DNA of 39,540 nucleotides. Source: JAPWJZ01 sp038247245 (GTDB lineage: Bacteria; Pseudomonadota; Alphaproteobacteria; Micavibrionales; UBA2020). The DNA lies in the NCBI GenBank assembly GCA_038247245.1, contig JBBRVE010000020.1:1-39540 (forward strand), in the 5' to 3' direction. The stretch's first letter is position 1; every line of letters begins with the position of its first letter. The notes under the pieces were generated by a model. The model was not told the DNA's origin. It did not search any database and saw nothing but the letters and a program-made list of their open reading frames with translations. Below, one piece after another: positions 24,283 to 31,686 of this stretch. Position numbers and translations under genes: made by a program.

Positions 24283-25332
24283 ATGAAATACACCCCAGCC
24301 CTCGATGGCATCCGCGCCTTCGCCGTGCTGCTGGTGATGCTGTTCCATACGGGCGTGCCGTTTATGGGGTCAGGCTATCTGGGGGTGGATGTCTTTTTCG
24401 TTTTGTCCGGTTTTATCATCACCACATTGCTGATGAAGGAACATGCCGAAACGGGCCATATCAACCTGCCGTTCTTTTACCTGCGGCGCATCTGCCGCCT
24501 GTATCCGGCGTTGCTGCTGCTGTTGCTGCTGGTGCTGATCGGGTTCTGGGCATTGCTGGGCATTCCGCCGACAGCGGCGCAGAATTACTACCGCCATGCG
24601 GGCATCGCCGCGCTGTACCTGACCGATGTTGCGCTGCTGCTCGACTGGATGCCGAAAACATCCATCATCATGCATACTTGGTCGATTGCGATCGAGGAGC
24701 ATTATTACATCATCTGGCCCTTCGTTTTGCTGCTGTTGTGTCGCAGCGCGAAAAAGAAACATCTGGCGAAGATACTGGGCGGGCTGTTCCTGCTGTCGCT
24801 GGCGTGGAAGGCGATTGGCTGCGTCTATTTCAAGGATTCCCTGTACCTGCGCTTCGATTACCGCATCAGCGGGCTGATCCTCGGCGGGTTCGTGGCCGCG
24901 TTTTTGCAGGGCGGGGGGAAGCTGCCGGATTATAAAATCCCGCTCGCTGTATTCTTCGGGCTGTTCCTGCTGTGCCTGTGGACGGCGGTGCCGCGCATAT
25001 CATGGTCATTCGCGCTGGGCGTGACGGTCACGGAAATTTTCACGGCGTTGCTGATCTATGCGGTGATGACCGACCATGCGAACGCGGTGGTGAAATTGCT
25101 GGGCAGCCGCGTGCCTGCCTATCTGGGGCGCATATCCTATGGCATCTATCTTTATCATTACCCGATTGCCGCTTATACGATTGTCGGGCGCGACTGGACG
25201 GTGACGCTGCCCGTCACGATTGTGCTGACGCTGATTGTGGCAAGCCTGTCGTATTTCCTGATCGAACGCCCCGCGCTGGAATTTGCGAAGCGGTATAAAA
25301 CGAAGTACCGCAAGCCCGTCACGGCCAAGTGA
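24283..25332 (+). CDS. Acyltransferase 3 family membrane protein (OafA/YrhL type)
   Basis: The protein is 349 aa with about ten membrane helices. It shows the family signature at the start (TPALDGIRAFAVLLVMLFH, with the catalytic His) and YLGVDVFFVLSGFIIT, then a stretch with an invariant Arg (YLRRICRLYP). The end is IERPALEFAKRYKTKYR. These proteins move acyl groups, often acetyl, onto surface or periplasmic sugars using cytoplasmic acyl donors. No SGNH domain is fused. The target is unknown; no polysaccharide genes adjoin. Confidence 0.9.
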   Translation: MKYTPALDGIRAFAVLLVMLFHTGVPFMGSGYLGVDVFFVLSGFIITTLLMKEHAETGHINLPFFYLRRICRLYPALLLLLLLVLIGFWALLGIPPTAAQNYYRHAGIAALYLTDVALLLDWMPKTSIIMHTWSIAIEEHYYIIWPFVLLLLCRSAKKKHLAKILGGLFLLSLAWKAIGCVYFKDSLYLRFDYRISGLILGGFVAAFLQGGGKLPDYKIPLAVFFGLFLLCLWTAVPRISWSFALGVTVTEIFTALLIYAVMTDHANAVVKLLGSRVPAYLGRISYGIYLYHYPIAAYTIVGRDWTVTLPVTIVLTLIVASLSYFLIERPALEFAKRYKTKYRKPVTAK

Positions 25333-25387
25333 TTTCCGGTTGTTATTAAAGGCGAATTTCGCTAGTAAAAACCCTGCCAGATAGCGG

Positions 25388-25416
25388 TTGTCAAACACCC
25401 GTCCGGCATATACCAT
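25388..25416 (+). promoter_or_regulatory. Promoter for gpmA and the paralogues
   Basis: TTGTCA at 25388-25393, a 17-base spacer and TACCAT at 25411-25416, about 25 bases of leader before gpmA at 25448. Confidence 0.5.
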
Positions 25417-25447
25417 AACTTTACAACATTGGAAAAAAGGCCTGAAA

Positions 25448-26065
25448 ATGAATTACCTCGTGCTGCTCCGCCATGGCGAAAGCGAATGGAACAAGGAAAA
25501 CAAATTCACCGGTTTCACCGATGTTGACCTGAGCGCAACCGGCATCGAGGAAGCAAAATCCGCCGGACAGTCGCTGAAGAACATCAAGTTCGATGCGGTG
25601 TTCACGTCCACCCTGAAACGCGCCTACAACACCGCATCGCTCGCCATGACCGAAGCAGGGCAGCAGCATGATTTCATCAAGGACGACGACCTGCGCGAGC
25701 GCGACTACGGCGACCTGACCGGCCTGAACAAGGACGAGATGCGCAAAAAATTCGGCGAGGAGCAGGTGCATATCTGGCGCCGTTCCTACGACGTGCAGCC
25801 GCCCAACGGCGAAAGCCTGAAGGATGTGGTTGACCGCGTCCGCCCGTATTACAAGGCGCATATCGAACCGCTGCTGAAAGAAGGCAAGAACGTGCTGGTG
25901 GCCGCACACGGCAACACGCTGCGCGCCATGCTCATCATCCTCGAGGAAAACACGCCAGAAAACATCAACAGCGCGGAAATCCCGACCGGCGTGCCGCTGG
26001 TGTTCGAAATGGACAAGGCGCAAAAACAGAAGAATTACTTCATCAAGAAAGCAGCGAATGGCTAA
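25448..26065 (+). CDS. gpmA: 2,3-bisphosphoglycerate-dependent phosphoglycerate mutase
   Basis: The protein is 205 aa, the short alphaproteobacterial form. It interconverts 3- and 2-phosphoglycerate. Key residues are all in place: phospho-acceptor His in LLRHGESEWN, the acid/base Glu in LRERDYGDLTGLNK, substrate-binding Arg pair in WRRSYDVQPPNGES and the second His in AAHGNTLRAM. I chose the ATG at 25448, preceded by AAAGG. It is the only one of four tandem family members with an intact substrate site, hence the likely housekeeping enzyme. The next gene starts eight bases before its stop. Confidence 0.95.
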   Translation: MNYLVLLRHGESEWNKENKFTGFTDVDLSATGIEEAKSAGQSLKNIKFDAVFTSTLKRAYNTASLAMTEAGQQHDFIKDDDLRERDYGDLTGLNKDEMRKKFGEEQVHIWRRSYDVQPPNGESLKDVVDRVRPYYKAHIEPLLKEGKNVLVAAHGNTLRAMLIILEENTPENINSAEIPTGVPLVFEMDKAQKQKNYFIKKAANG

Positions 26066-26765
26066 CAAAGGCACTCTCGTCATCCTCCGCCACGGACAGA
26101 CCGATTACAACGTCCAGCACCTCATGACCGGCCAGCGCGATATCCCGCTGAACGCCACGGGTGAAGAACAGGCGAAGGAAGCAGGGCGCGTCATCTGCGT
26201 GTTCCAATTCGACAAGGCCTATGCCTCCAACCTTGGCCGCGCGTTCAACACGGCGGCGCTCGCGCTGGAATCTGCGGGCAACCAGACGCATCTGCTGAAA
26301 GACGGCGCCTATGACATCGAAAAACGCGCCGAAATCGCCGAGCTGCATACCGGCGATTTCACCGGCCGCAACCACAAGACCGATCCCGAAATCGTGAATT
26401 TCGGCCGCCGTTTCGATACGCCGCTGCCGGGTGGCGAAAGCGACCAGCAGGTCGTTGAGCGCGTGCAGAAATTTTTTGATGCCGAAGTGCAACCGCGTCT
26501 CGCGCGCGGTGAAACGGTCTTGGTCGTTTCGCATTCCGGCATCATGCGCGCCTTTGATATCGTCCTTGGTTTTCAGGAACAGCCGCAGCCCGACAACGCA
26601 GGCTGGACAAAAAAGGCTCGCGTGCCGAACGCAACGCCGACTGTTGCCGAATACGAAGACGGCAAACTGGTCCGCCATTACCGGCTCGACAACCCCAAGG
26701 AACTCGAAGCCGCCAACCAGAACAAACCGCCGAAGCCGCCAAAACTGGGCGGCTCTGCCATTTAA
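26058..26765 (+). CDS. Divergent phosphoglycerate-mutase-like protein, paralogue 1
   Basis: The protein is 235 aa, a histidine phosphatase fold like GpmA. It keeps the two His (ILRHGQTDYN and VSHSGIMRAF) and the Glu (AELHTGDFTG), but the Arg and Tyr of the GpmA ERxYG motif are replaced (ELHTG) and the GLNK loop is GRNH. The Arg pair region reads FGRRFDTPLPGGES. The substrate is probably not phosphoglycerate. A tail of about 20 residues, NKPPKPPKLGGSAI at the end, is Pro/Lys-rich, as in the two next paralogues. It overlaps gpmA by eight bases. Confidence 0.8.
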   Translation: MANKGTLVILRHGQTDYNVQHLMTGQRDIPLNATGEEQAKEAGRVICVFQFDKAYASNLGRAFNTAALALESAGNQTHLLKDGAYDIEKRAEIAELHTGDFTGRNHKTDPEIVNFGRRFDTPLPGGESDQQVVERVQKFFDAEVQPRLARGETVLVVSHSGIMRAFDIVLGFQEQPQPDNAGWTKKARVPNATPTVAEYEDGKLVRHYRLDNPKELEAANQNKPPKPPKLGGSAI

Positions 26766-26867
26766 TTCATTAATATCAAAGTCTTAAAATTATTGTTTTC
26801 CGTATTCCATTATGCGGGAAAACCTGTTATATTGCCCATAATCAAGAAAAAGACTAAGGCACAGACA

Positions 26868-27557
26868 ATGACGATCAAGGGCAAACTCGTGCTGATCCGG
26901 CACGGGCAGACTACCTACAATGAACAGCATTTGATGACCGGACAGGCGGATGCACCGCTGACGCCGCTCGGCGAGGAACAGGCGCGTGAAGCGGGCTTGT
27001 GCCTGGGCGCGCTTGCGTTCGACAAAGTGTATTCATCGACACTCAGCCGCGCGTTCAATACCGCCGTGCTGGCGCTCGAAACATCGGCAAACAACGCGCA
27101 CCTGAACAAGGACGGCGTCTGGGACATCGAACAAAGCCCCGTCATCATGGAAAGCCATGCCGGCGATTTCGAAGGCATGCATATGGATGACCCGCGCATT
27201 ACGGGTTATTTGCGCAGCTATATCACGCCGCTGCCGAATGGCGAAAGCGACTGGCAGGTGGTACAGCGCGTCGAGAAATTTTACCGCAACGAAATCCTGC
27301 CGCGCATCGAGCGTGGCGAAACCGTGATGGTCGCGGCCCATGCGGGAATCGTGCATGCGTTCGACGTCGTGATGGGCCTCGAAATTCCCGATCCGAAAAA
27401 AGGAATCTGGGGTTCGGGCCATCGCATCGCGAATGCGACGCCGATTATCTTTGAATACGAAAACGGCATCATGACCGACCATCACCAGCTGGAAAATACC
27501 AAGGTTCCAGCCGCTATCCAGCCGCCGAAATCGGGTATTTCCAAACCAAAACCATAG
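26868..27557 (+). CDS. Divergent phosphoglycerate-mutase-like protein, paralogue 2
   Basis: The protein is 229 aa from the ATG at 26868 (AAGGCA upstream); the frame is open to 26793 but those codons lie over a promoter-like TATATT (26828-26833). Both catalytic His are kept (LIRHGQTTYN and AAHAGIVHAF) and the Glu is in MESHAGDFEG; the GpmA Tyr and Arg are gone. The Arg region reads YLRSYITPLPNGES. A Pro/Lys-rich tail (QPPKSGISKPKP) follows. Function unknown. Confidence 0.8.
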   Translation: MTIKGKLVLIRHGQTTYNEQHLMTGQADAPLTPLGEEQAREAGLCLGALAFDKVYSSTLSRAFNTAVLALETSANNAHLNKDGVWDIEQSPVIMESHAGDFEGMHMDDPRITGYLRSYITPLPNGESDWQVVQRVEKFYRNEILPRIERGETVMVAAHAGIVHAFDVVMGLEIPDPKKGIWGSGHRIANATPIIFEYENGIMTDHHQLENTKVPAAIQPPKSGISKPKP

Positions 27558-27595
27558 GGTTATATTGTCCTGAACCAATCAAAAAGGCTTCAGGC

Positions 27596-28270
27596 ATGAC
27601 CAAGACCAAAGGCACGCTCGTCCTGTTCCGCCACGGACAGACGGAATACAACAAGCTTCATTACATGACCGGCCTGCGCGATATCGCGCTCACGCCAATG
27701 GGCGAAGACCAGGCGCGCGAAGCGGGCAGCCGCATCGAGGGTTTCGTGTTCGACAAGGCGTATAGCTCCACGTTGGGCCGCGCGTTCAACACTGCCGCAA
27801 TCGCGCTCGAAAATTCCGGCAGCAACGACCACCTGAAAAATCCCGACGGCACATGGAACATCGAAAAGCGCCCCGAAATCGTCGAGGGTGACTCCGGCGA
27901 TTTCACCGGACGCGACAAGCTGACCGATCCCGAAATTCTGGCCTATCCGCGCAAATACGACCTCGCGCTGCCGAACGGCGAAAGCGATGAACAGATGGTC
28001 GCACGCACCAAGAAATTCTATGACGAAGAAATCGTGCCGCGCCTCGAACGCGGTGAAACGGTTCTGGTATCGTCGCATTCCGGCATCATGATCGCGTTCG
28101 AAATCGCCATCGGCACGCGCCCCGTGCCGGAAACCGATATCTGGTCGAACCGTCAGGGCGTGCCGAACGCAACGCCGGTCGTGTATGAATACGAAGACGG
28201 CAAGCTGGTGAATCATTATCAGGTCGCGCCCGCGCCGCCGAAACCCGCAAAGCAGGGGCCGAAAGTTTGA
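27596..28270 (+). CDS. Divergent phosphoglycerate-mutase-like protein, paralogue 3
   Basis: The protein is 224 aa with His in LFRHGQTEYN and SSHSGIMIAF and Glu in VEGDSGDFTGRD. The substrate Tyr and Arg of GpmA are replaced, as in its two neighbours; YPRKYDLALPNGES stands at the Arg-pair site. The Pro/Lys-rich tail APAPPKPAKQGPKV ends it. A TATATT at 27561-27566 sits in the same place as the one before paralogue 2, so the duplicated units may carry their own promoter. It overlaps the following exported-protein gene by four bases. Confidence 0.8.
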   Translation: MTKTKGTLVLFRHGQTEYNKLHYMTGLRDIALTPMGEDQAREAGSRIEGFVFDKAYSSTLGRAFNTAAIALENSGSNDHLKNPDGTWNIEKRPEIVEGDSGDFTGRDKLTDPEILAYPRKYDLALPNGESDEQMVARTKKFYDEEIVPRLERGETVLVSSHSGIMIAFEIAIGTRPVPETDIWSNRQGVPNATPVVYEYEDGKLVNHYQVAPAPPKPAKQGPKV

Positions 28271-29136
28271 AACATATCCTTTTCGTGCTCGCGTTCGTGA
28301 TGGCCTGCGCCATGCCCGCGCGGGCGGATGATGAAACGATTGCGCGCAATTCGTTTGTCGGCGATCAGGAAATCGCGCTGCCGAATTTATTGGGCTTCGA
28401 GGAACGCTACGGCAAAAACCCGGAATTCGACAAGCTGGTGAAGCAGTTCGTGCCGCCGGAAAACCGCCTGCTGGCGGTGTACCTGTCGTTCAAAGACCTG
28501 AAGGCCATGGAGCAAAATCCCGGTTCCGGCATCAAACGCTATATCCTTGTGCAAACCACGAAATCCGACGTGACGATCAAGGACCAGAAAGATTTCGACA
28601 TCTTCAAGGAAGCGATCATCCGCGAAACGGGCGGCGTTCTGAAGGCCGATGCCGCCGCGCAGGAGATGCTCGACAGTATCAATAACGGCAACGGCGCAAA
28701 GATCAGCATCGGCGAATCCAAAAGCTTCGGCGCGTTCATGAACCTTGATAACGCCATCGGCATTTCGATGCTCGCCAATATCGGCATGAAAACGCCGGAC
28801 GGCCAGCAGGTCGATATTCCGATCGCCATTTCCATGTCGGCGCTGAATGTGAAAAACAAGGCGCTGATCTACAGCGTCTATTCGCAATACACCGGCGCGG
28901 ACGACAACGAATTCGTCAAGGAAAGCGCAAAGGAATATGCGCGACTGACGCTGGCGGCGAACGGCGGCAGCGTGCCCGCCACCATCGCGGACGCCGAAGC
29001 CGATGCCAGCGGCGAAATGGATTTCCTTTTGAACCTGTCGCTGGTCGCGGCGCTGGGCATCGGCCTTATTATTATCGGCGTGGCGCTGGCGCCCGCCATC
29101 AAAAAATCGTTGAGCAACAGGGATACATCGGTATGA
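28267..29136 (+). CDS. Exported protein with C-terminal membrane anchor, unknown
   Basis: The protein is 289 aa. It starts with TTG inside the stop overlap of the preceding gene (TTGA), with AGGGG upstream, and a signal peptide begins at once (MKHILFVLAFVMACAMPARA), which supports this start. Residues 25-250 are a periplasmic domain with no cysteine. A second helix near the end (FLLNLSLVAALGIGLIIIGVALAPA) is followed by a short positive tail (KKSLSNR), placing it in the inner membrane with the domain outside. I do not recognise a family. It is coupled to the mutase-like gene before it and the lipoprotein gene after it. Confidence 0.75.
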   Translation: MKHILFVLAFVMACAMPARADDETIARNSFVGDQEIALPNLLGFEERYGKNPEFDKLVKQFVPPENRLLAVYLSFKDLKAMEQNPGSGIKRYILVQTTKSDVTIKDQKDFDIFKEAIIRETGGVLKADAAAQEMLDSINNGNGAKISIGESKSFGAFMNLDNAIGISMLANIGMKTPDGQQVDIPIAISMSALNVKNKALIYSVYSQYTGADDNEFVKESAKEYARLTLAANGGSVPATIADAEADASGEMDFLLNLSLVAALGIGLIIIGVALAPAIKKSLSNRDTSV

Positions 29137-29573
29137 AGACGTTGAAATTCCCCGGCGCGTTTGCGCCAAAACTGATTGTGCTGGCGGCAGCTATGCTGGT
29201 TTCCGCCTGTGCCGAAAAAGAAGTGTCGATGGCACCGCCGCCGCGCACGGCATACCAGAGTATCGTCATCAACACACCCGGCGTGACCGGTGCGAATTGC
29301 GTGATGCAGGGCGGGCTGAACACCTATTCGGTGAAGGCGCCCGGCGCCGTGATGGTGCGCCGCGCCCCCGATACCATGAGCATTGCCTGCTTCAAGGGCG
29401 ACCATATGACCGGCCGCAACACCGTGCGCCCCAGCTTCGCCCCCAGCGAAGCGGCGGAAGTGCGCGGCACGCAAACATCTTGCGTCAGCTGCGCTTATCC
29501 AAACACGGTCACGGTCGCGATGTCGCTGAACGGCAGTGCGATGAACGTGCCCGTCACGATCTGGCCGCAATAA
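29133..29573 (+). CDS. Putative lipoprotein
   Basis: The protein is 146 aa. It has a lipoprotein signal: a charged start, hydrophobic LIVLAAAMLVSAC, with the lipobox LVSAC giving Cys at about residue 26. After a Pro-rich linker (MAPPPRTAYQ) comes a small beta-rich domain with four cysteines (NCVM, IACFKG, TSCVSCAY) that may pair in the periplasm; TVTVAMSLNGSAMNVPVTIWPQ ends it. The ATG overlaps the preceding stop by four bases (ATGA). The end resembles small surface or periplasmic domains, but no family is recognised. Confidence 0.75.
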   Translation: MKTLKFPGAFAPKLIVLAAAMLVSACAEKEVSMAPPPRTAYQSIVINTPGVTGANCVMQGGLNTYSVKAPGAVMVRRAPDTMSIACFKGDHMTGRNTVRPSFAPSEAAEVRGTQTSCVSCAYPNTVTVAMSLNGSAMNVPVTIWPQ

Positions 29574-29586
29574 TTTATTCTCAGGG

Positions 29587-29649
29587 TTTCGGCTGCGCCG
29601 GTTACAGTTTCGGCTGGGCCGGTTACAATTTCGGCTGCGCCGGTGTCGC
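29587..29649. repeat. 21-bp tandem repeat, two full copies and one partial
   Basis: Units at 29587-29607, 29608-29628 and 29629-29649 (unit begins TTTCGGCTG and contains CCGGTTACA); copies 1 and 2 differ at two bases and copy 3 decays at its end. It covers the stop of the leftward gene at 29623. Each full unit carries TTA, a TAA on the minus strand, in the frame of that gene. Confidence 0.85.
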
Positions 29650-30240
29650 CTTTGGCGGACTTGGCGGGTTTGCGCCGTGGATGAGCGTTTCGATGCGCAA
29701 TACAGCATCGTCGCATTTCTGCGCCAGCTGTTTCTCTTCGGTTTCCGCGCGGCAGATCATGCCGGTGAATTTTTTCACAGGGTCGAGCGTTTCCTGCAGG
29801 AACGCGGCATCGGCTTTGGCACCTGCGCGGCGCGAGGCGATCAGGCTTTCCTCCATCTCCGTCGCCATCACCTCGAACATGCGGTAGCTGGAGGCGAGGA
29901 TCACGGAACGCGCGCCGGAATCTAGTTCCTTGTAAAATGTTTCGATGGGTTCGCCGCGCATCGTCATGCCGCCGATATCGAAAACGGATTGGATGATTTC
30001 TGTCACGCGGAGCGGCAGTGTCGCCTGTGCCAGTAAAACCTGGCCCGTGTCGCTCGCCATCGGCACCAGCAATCCGGCGGCGATCGCATCGGGGTCTTTC
30101 GACAGGCTTTCGGCGGCGATGATCTGCGCGATGCGCACGCCGCGGTCGGTGAAATTATTGTCGGTATCGAGGCGGGTCAGCTCGTTGAAGGCCTGTTCGA
30201 TAACAGGGTGCTGCGGCAGTTTCGTGTCTGCGAATCTCAT
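29623..30240 (-). CDS. All-helical protein, distantly like a degenerate RelA/SpoT HD domain
   Basis: The protein is 205 aa from the ATG at 30240 (AAGG nine bases upstream); a TTG five codons earlier is the alternative. Residues about 40-85 (GVRIAQIIAAESLSKDPDAIAAGLLVPMASDTGQVLL) resemble the stretch of RelA/SpoT-type hydrolases that normally holds the HD motif and the ED signature, but the metal His and Asp are absent, so it would not hydrolyse (p)ppGpp. The rest is helical and ends in a Pro-rich tail produced by a 21-bp repeat. The likeness is weak, hence a tentative call. It stands alone, convergent with the lipoprotein gene. Confidence 0.5.
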   Translation of the reverse strand: MRFADTKLPQHPVIEQAFNELTRLDTDNNFTDRGVRIAQIIAAESLSKDPDAIAAGLLVPMASDTGQVLLAQATLPLRVTEIIQSVFDIGGMTMRGEPIETFYKELDSGARSVILASSYRMFEVMATEMEESLIASRRAGAKADAAFLQETLDPVKKFTGMICRAETEEKQLAQKCDDAVLRIETLIHGANPPSPPKATPAQPKL

Positions 30241-30488
30241 GGCTTTTGCCTTCAAGTTCTTGGTGTTGAATGATGGTAGGAAGCATGGCTCCCCAAGTCA
30301 ATGCATCCGCGCCTGAATTCGGGGCGGGGATTAGGGCAGCATACCAACCGCTTGCATGATTTTAATTGCGTTTTCCGCATCTATATGTTACGGTAATAGA
30401 TGATGGGTTATTGAACATTGTGAATTGAAACGAACAAAATCCACGGCATTCCCCGCCGCGCGATAAAGCCCCCGCCATTTCCGCTTCG
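30241..30488. other. Intergenic region before bdhA, no gene seen
   Basis: The region between the leftward helical gene and bdhA (30241-30541) is moderately AT-rich in the middle (30359-30430). I find no open frame with a good start or any RNA gene. The only supported site is the promoter at 30489. Confidence 0.55.
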
Positions 30489-30517
30489 TTGACTAAACCC
30501 CCGCAGAGGCTTAATTT
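30489..30517 (+). promoter_or_regulatory. Promoter for 3-hydroxybutyrate dehydrogenase
   Basis: TTGACT at 30489-30494, a 17-base spacer and TAATTT at 30512-30517. Transcription would begin near 30524, 18 bases ahead of the ATG, just in front of AGGGAGA. The -10 equals that of the TelA-family promoter. Confidence 0.6.
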
Positions 30518-30541
30518 GTGCGCTGCATCAGGGAGAATATC

Positions 30542-31324
30542 ATGCGCCTCAAAGACAAAACCGCCGTCGTCACCGGCGCTGCCAGCGGCCTCGGCCTCGA
30601 AATCGCCCGCACGTATTTGCGCGAAGGCGCGAAGGTTGCGCTGGCCGACCTCAACCACGCCGCCGCAGATGCTGCCGCGAAACAGCTCGACCCCACGGGC
30701 AAGCGCGCCATCGGCATCGCCATGGATGTGACCAGCGAAGAACAGGTGGATGCCGGCATCGACCGCGCCGCGCAGGAACTCGGCGGCATCGATATTTTGG
30801 TCAGCAATGCGGGCATCCAGATCGTGGCGCCCATTGAAGAATTCGACTACGCGAAATGGAAACTGCTGATGGCGGTGCATGTCGACGGCGCGTTCCTCAC
30901 CACCCGCGCCGCGCTGCGCCATATGTACAAACAGGGCAGGGGCGGCAGCATCGTGCTGATGGGCTCCGCCCATTCCAAGACCGCATCGCTGCTGAAAGCG
31001 CCCTATGTGACGGCCAAGCACGCGCTGATCGGCTTCGGCAAGGTCGTGGCGAAGGAGGGCGCGAAGCATAACGTGCGCTGCAACGTCATCTGCCCCGGCT
31101 TCGTCCGCACCCCGCTGGTTGAAAAACAAATCCCCGAACAGGCGCAGGCGCTCGGCATCACCGAAGACGAAGTGATCAAGAAAATCATGCTGAAAGACAC
31201 CGTCGACGGCGAATTCACGACCCTGCAGGACGTCGCCGACGTCGCCCTGTTTTTTGCCGAATTCAAAACCAACGCGCTGACCGGCCAGTCGCTGCTGGTC
31301 AGCCATGGATGGGTGATGGAGTGA
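30542..31324 (+). CDS. bdhA: 3-hydroxybutyrate dehydrogenase
   Basis: The protein is 260 aa, an SDR enzyme that oxidises D-3-hydroxybutyrate to acetoacetate with NAD, as in breakdown of polyhydroxybutyrate. It has the coenzyme motif TGAASGLGLEIA, NAG (residues near 90), catalytic Ser (LMGSAHS) and YVTAKHALIG (Tyr and Lys). The C-terminal part matches the 3-HBDH family closely: EDEVIKKIMLKDTVDGEFTT and NALTGQSLLVSHGW. The ATG at 30542 follows AGGGAGA. It is monocistronic, with a bidirectional terminator behind it. The last gene of the block between pnp and rpsO. Confidence 0.95.
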   Translation: MRLKDKTAVVTGAASGLGLEIARTYLREGAKVALADLNHAAADAAAKQLDPTGKRAIGIAMDVTSEEQVDAGIDRAAQELGGIDILVSNAGIQIVAPIEEFDYAKWKLLMAVHVDGAFLTTRAALRHMYKQGRGGSIVLMGSAHSKTASLLKAPYVTAKHALIGFGKVVAKEGAKHNVRCNVICPGFVRTPLVEKQIPEQAQALGITEDEVIKKIMLKDTVDGEFTTLQDVADVALFFAEFKTNALTGQSLLVSHGWVME

Positions 31325-31344
31325 TCATTAGGCCTTTTGCGAAA

Positions 31345-31385
31345 AAAGGAAAAGCCGCTGAGTTATCAGCGGCTTTTCCTTTGTA
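31345..31385. terminator. Bidirectional terminator between bdhA and rpsO
   Basis: A perfect 17-bp stem (31345-31361 with 31366-31382) with a GTTA loop. The A-rich left foot and T-rich right foot allow it to end bdhA rightward and rpsO leftward. Its presence confirms that the rpsO transcript is not continued to pnp. Confidence 0.92.
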
Positions 31386-31399
31386 TCTGAAATCTAAAA

Positions 31400-31669
31400 T
31401 TAGCGACGCAGGCCGAGGCTGTCGATCAGCTTTTCGTAGCCTTTGGAGTCAACTTTTTTCAGGTAGTTGAGGTGGCGGCGGCGTTTGGACACCATCAGCA
31501 GCAGACCGCGGCGCGAACCCATGTCTTTTTTGTGGGTCTTCATGTGTTCGGTCAGTTGGCTGATGCGCGTGGTCAAGAGGGCAACTTGCACTTCCGCGGA
31601 ACCGGTGTCCTTGGGGGTGGTTGCGTATTTCTTGATCGTTTCCGACTTCGTGCTCTTTGTCAGCGACAT
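31400..31669 (-). CDS. rpsO: 30S ribosomal protein S15
   Basis: The protein is 89 aa, exactly the family length. The core segment TGSAEVQVALLTTRISQLTEH, MGSRRGLLLMVSKRRR and LNYLKK identify it. S15 binds 16S rRNA at the three-way junction and is an early assembly protein. It follows truB by 17 bases, and a strong terminator, not pnp, follows it. Confidence 0.98.
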   Translation of the reverse strand: MSLTKSTKSETIKKYATTPKDTGSAEVQVALLTTRISQLTEHMKTHKKDMGSRRGLLLMVSKRRRHLNYLKKVDSKGYEKLIDSLGLRR

Positions 31670-31686
31670 CGTATACTCCTTTAAAA

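Noticed and set aside
29587..29649. CRISPR array
   Set aside because: Units are directly adjacent with no spacers, and no cas gene is in the window.
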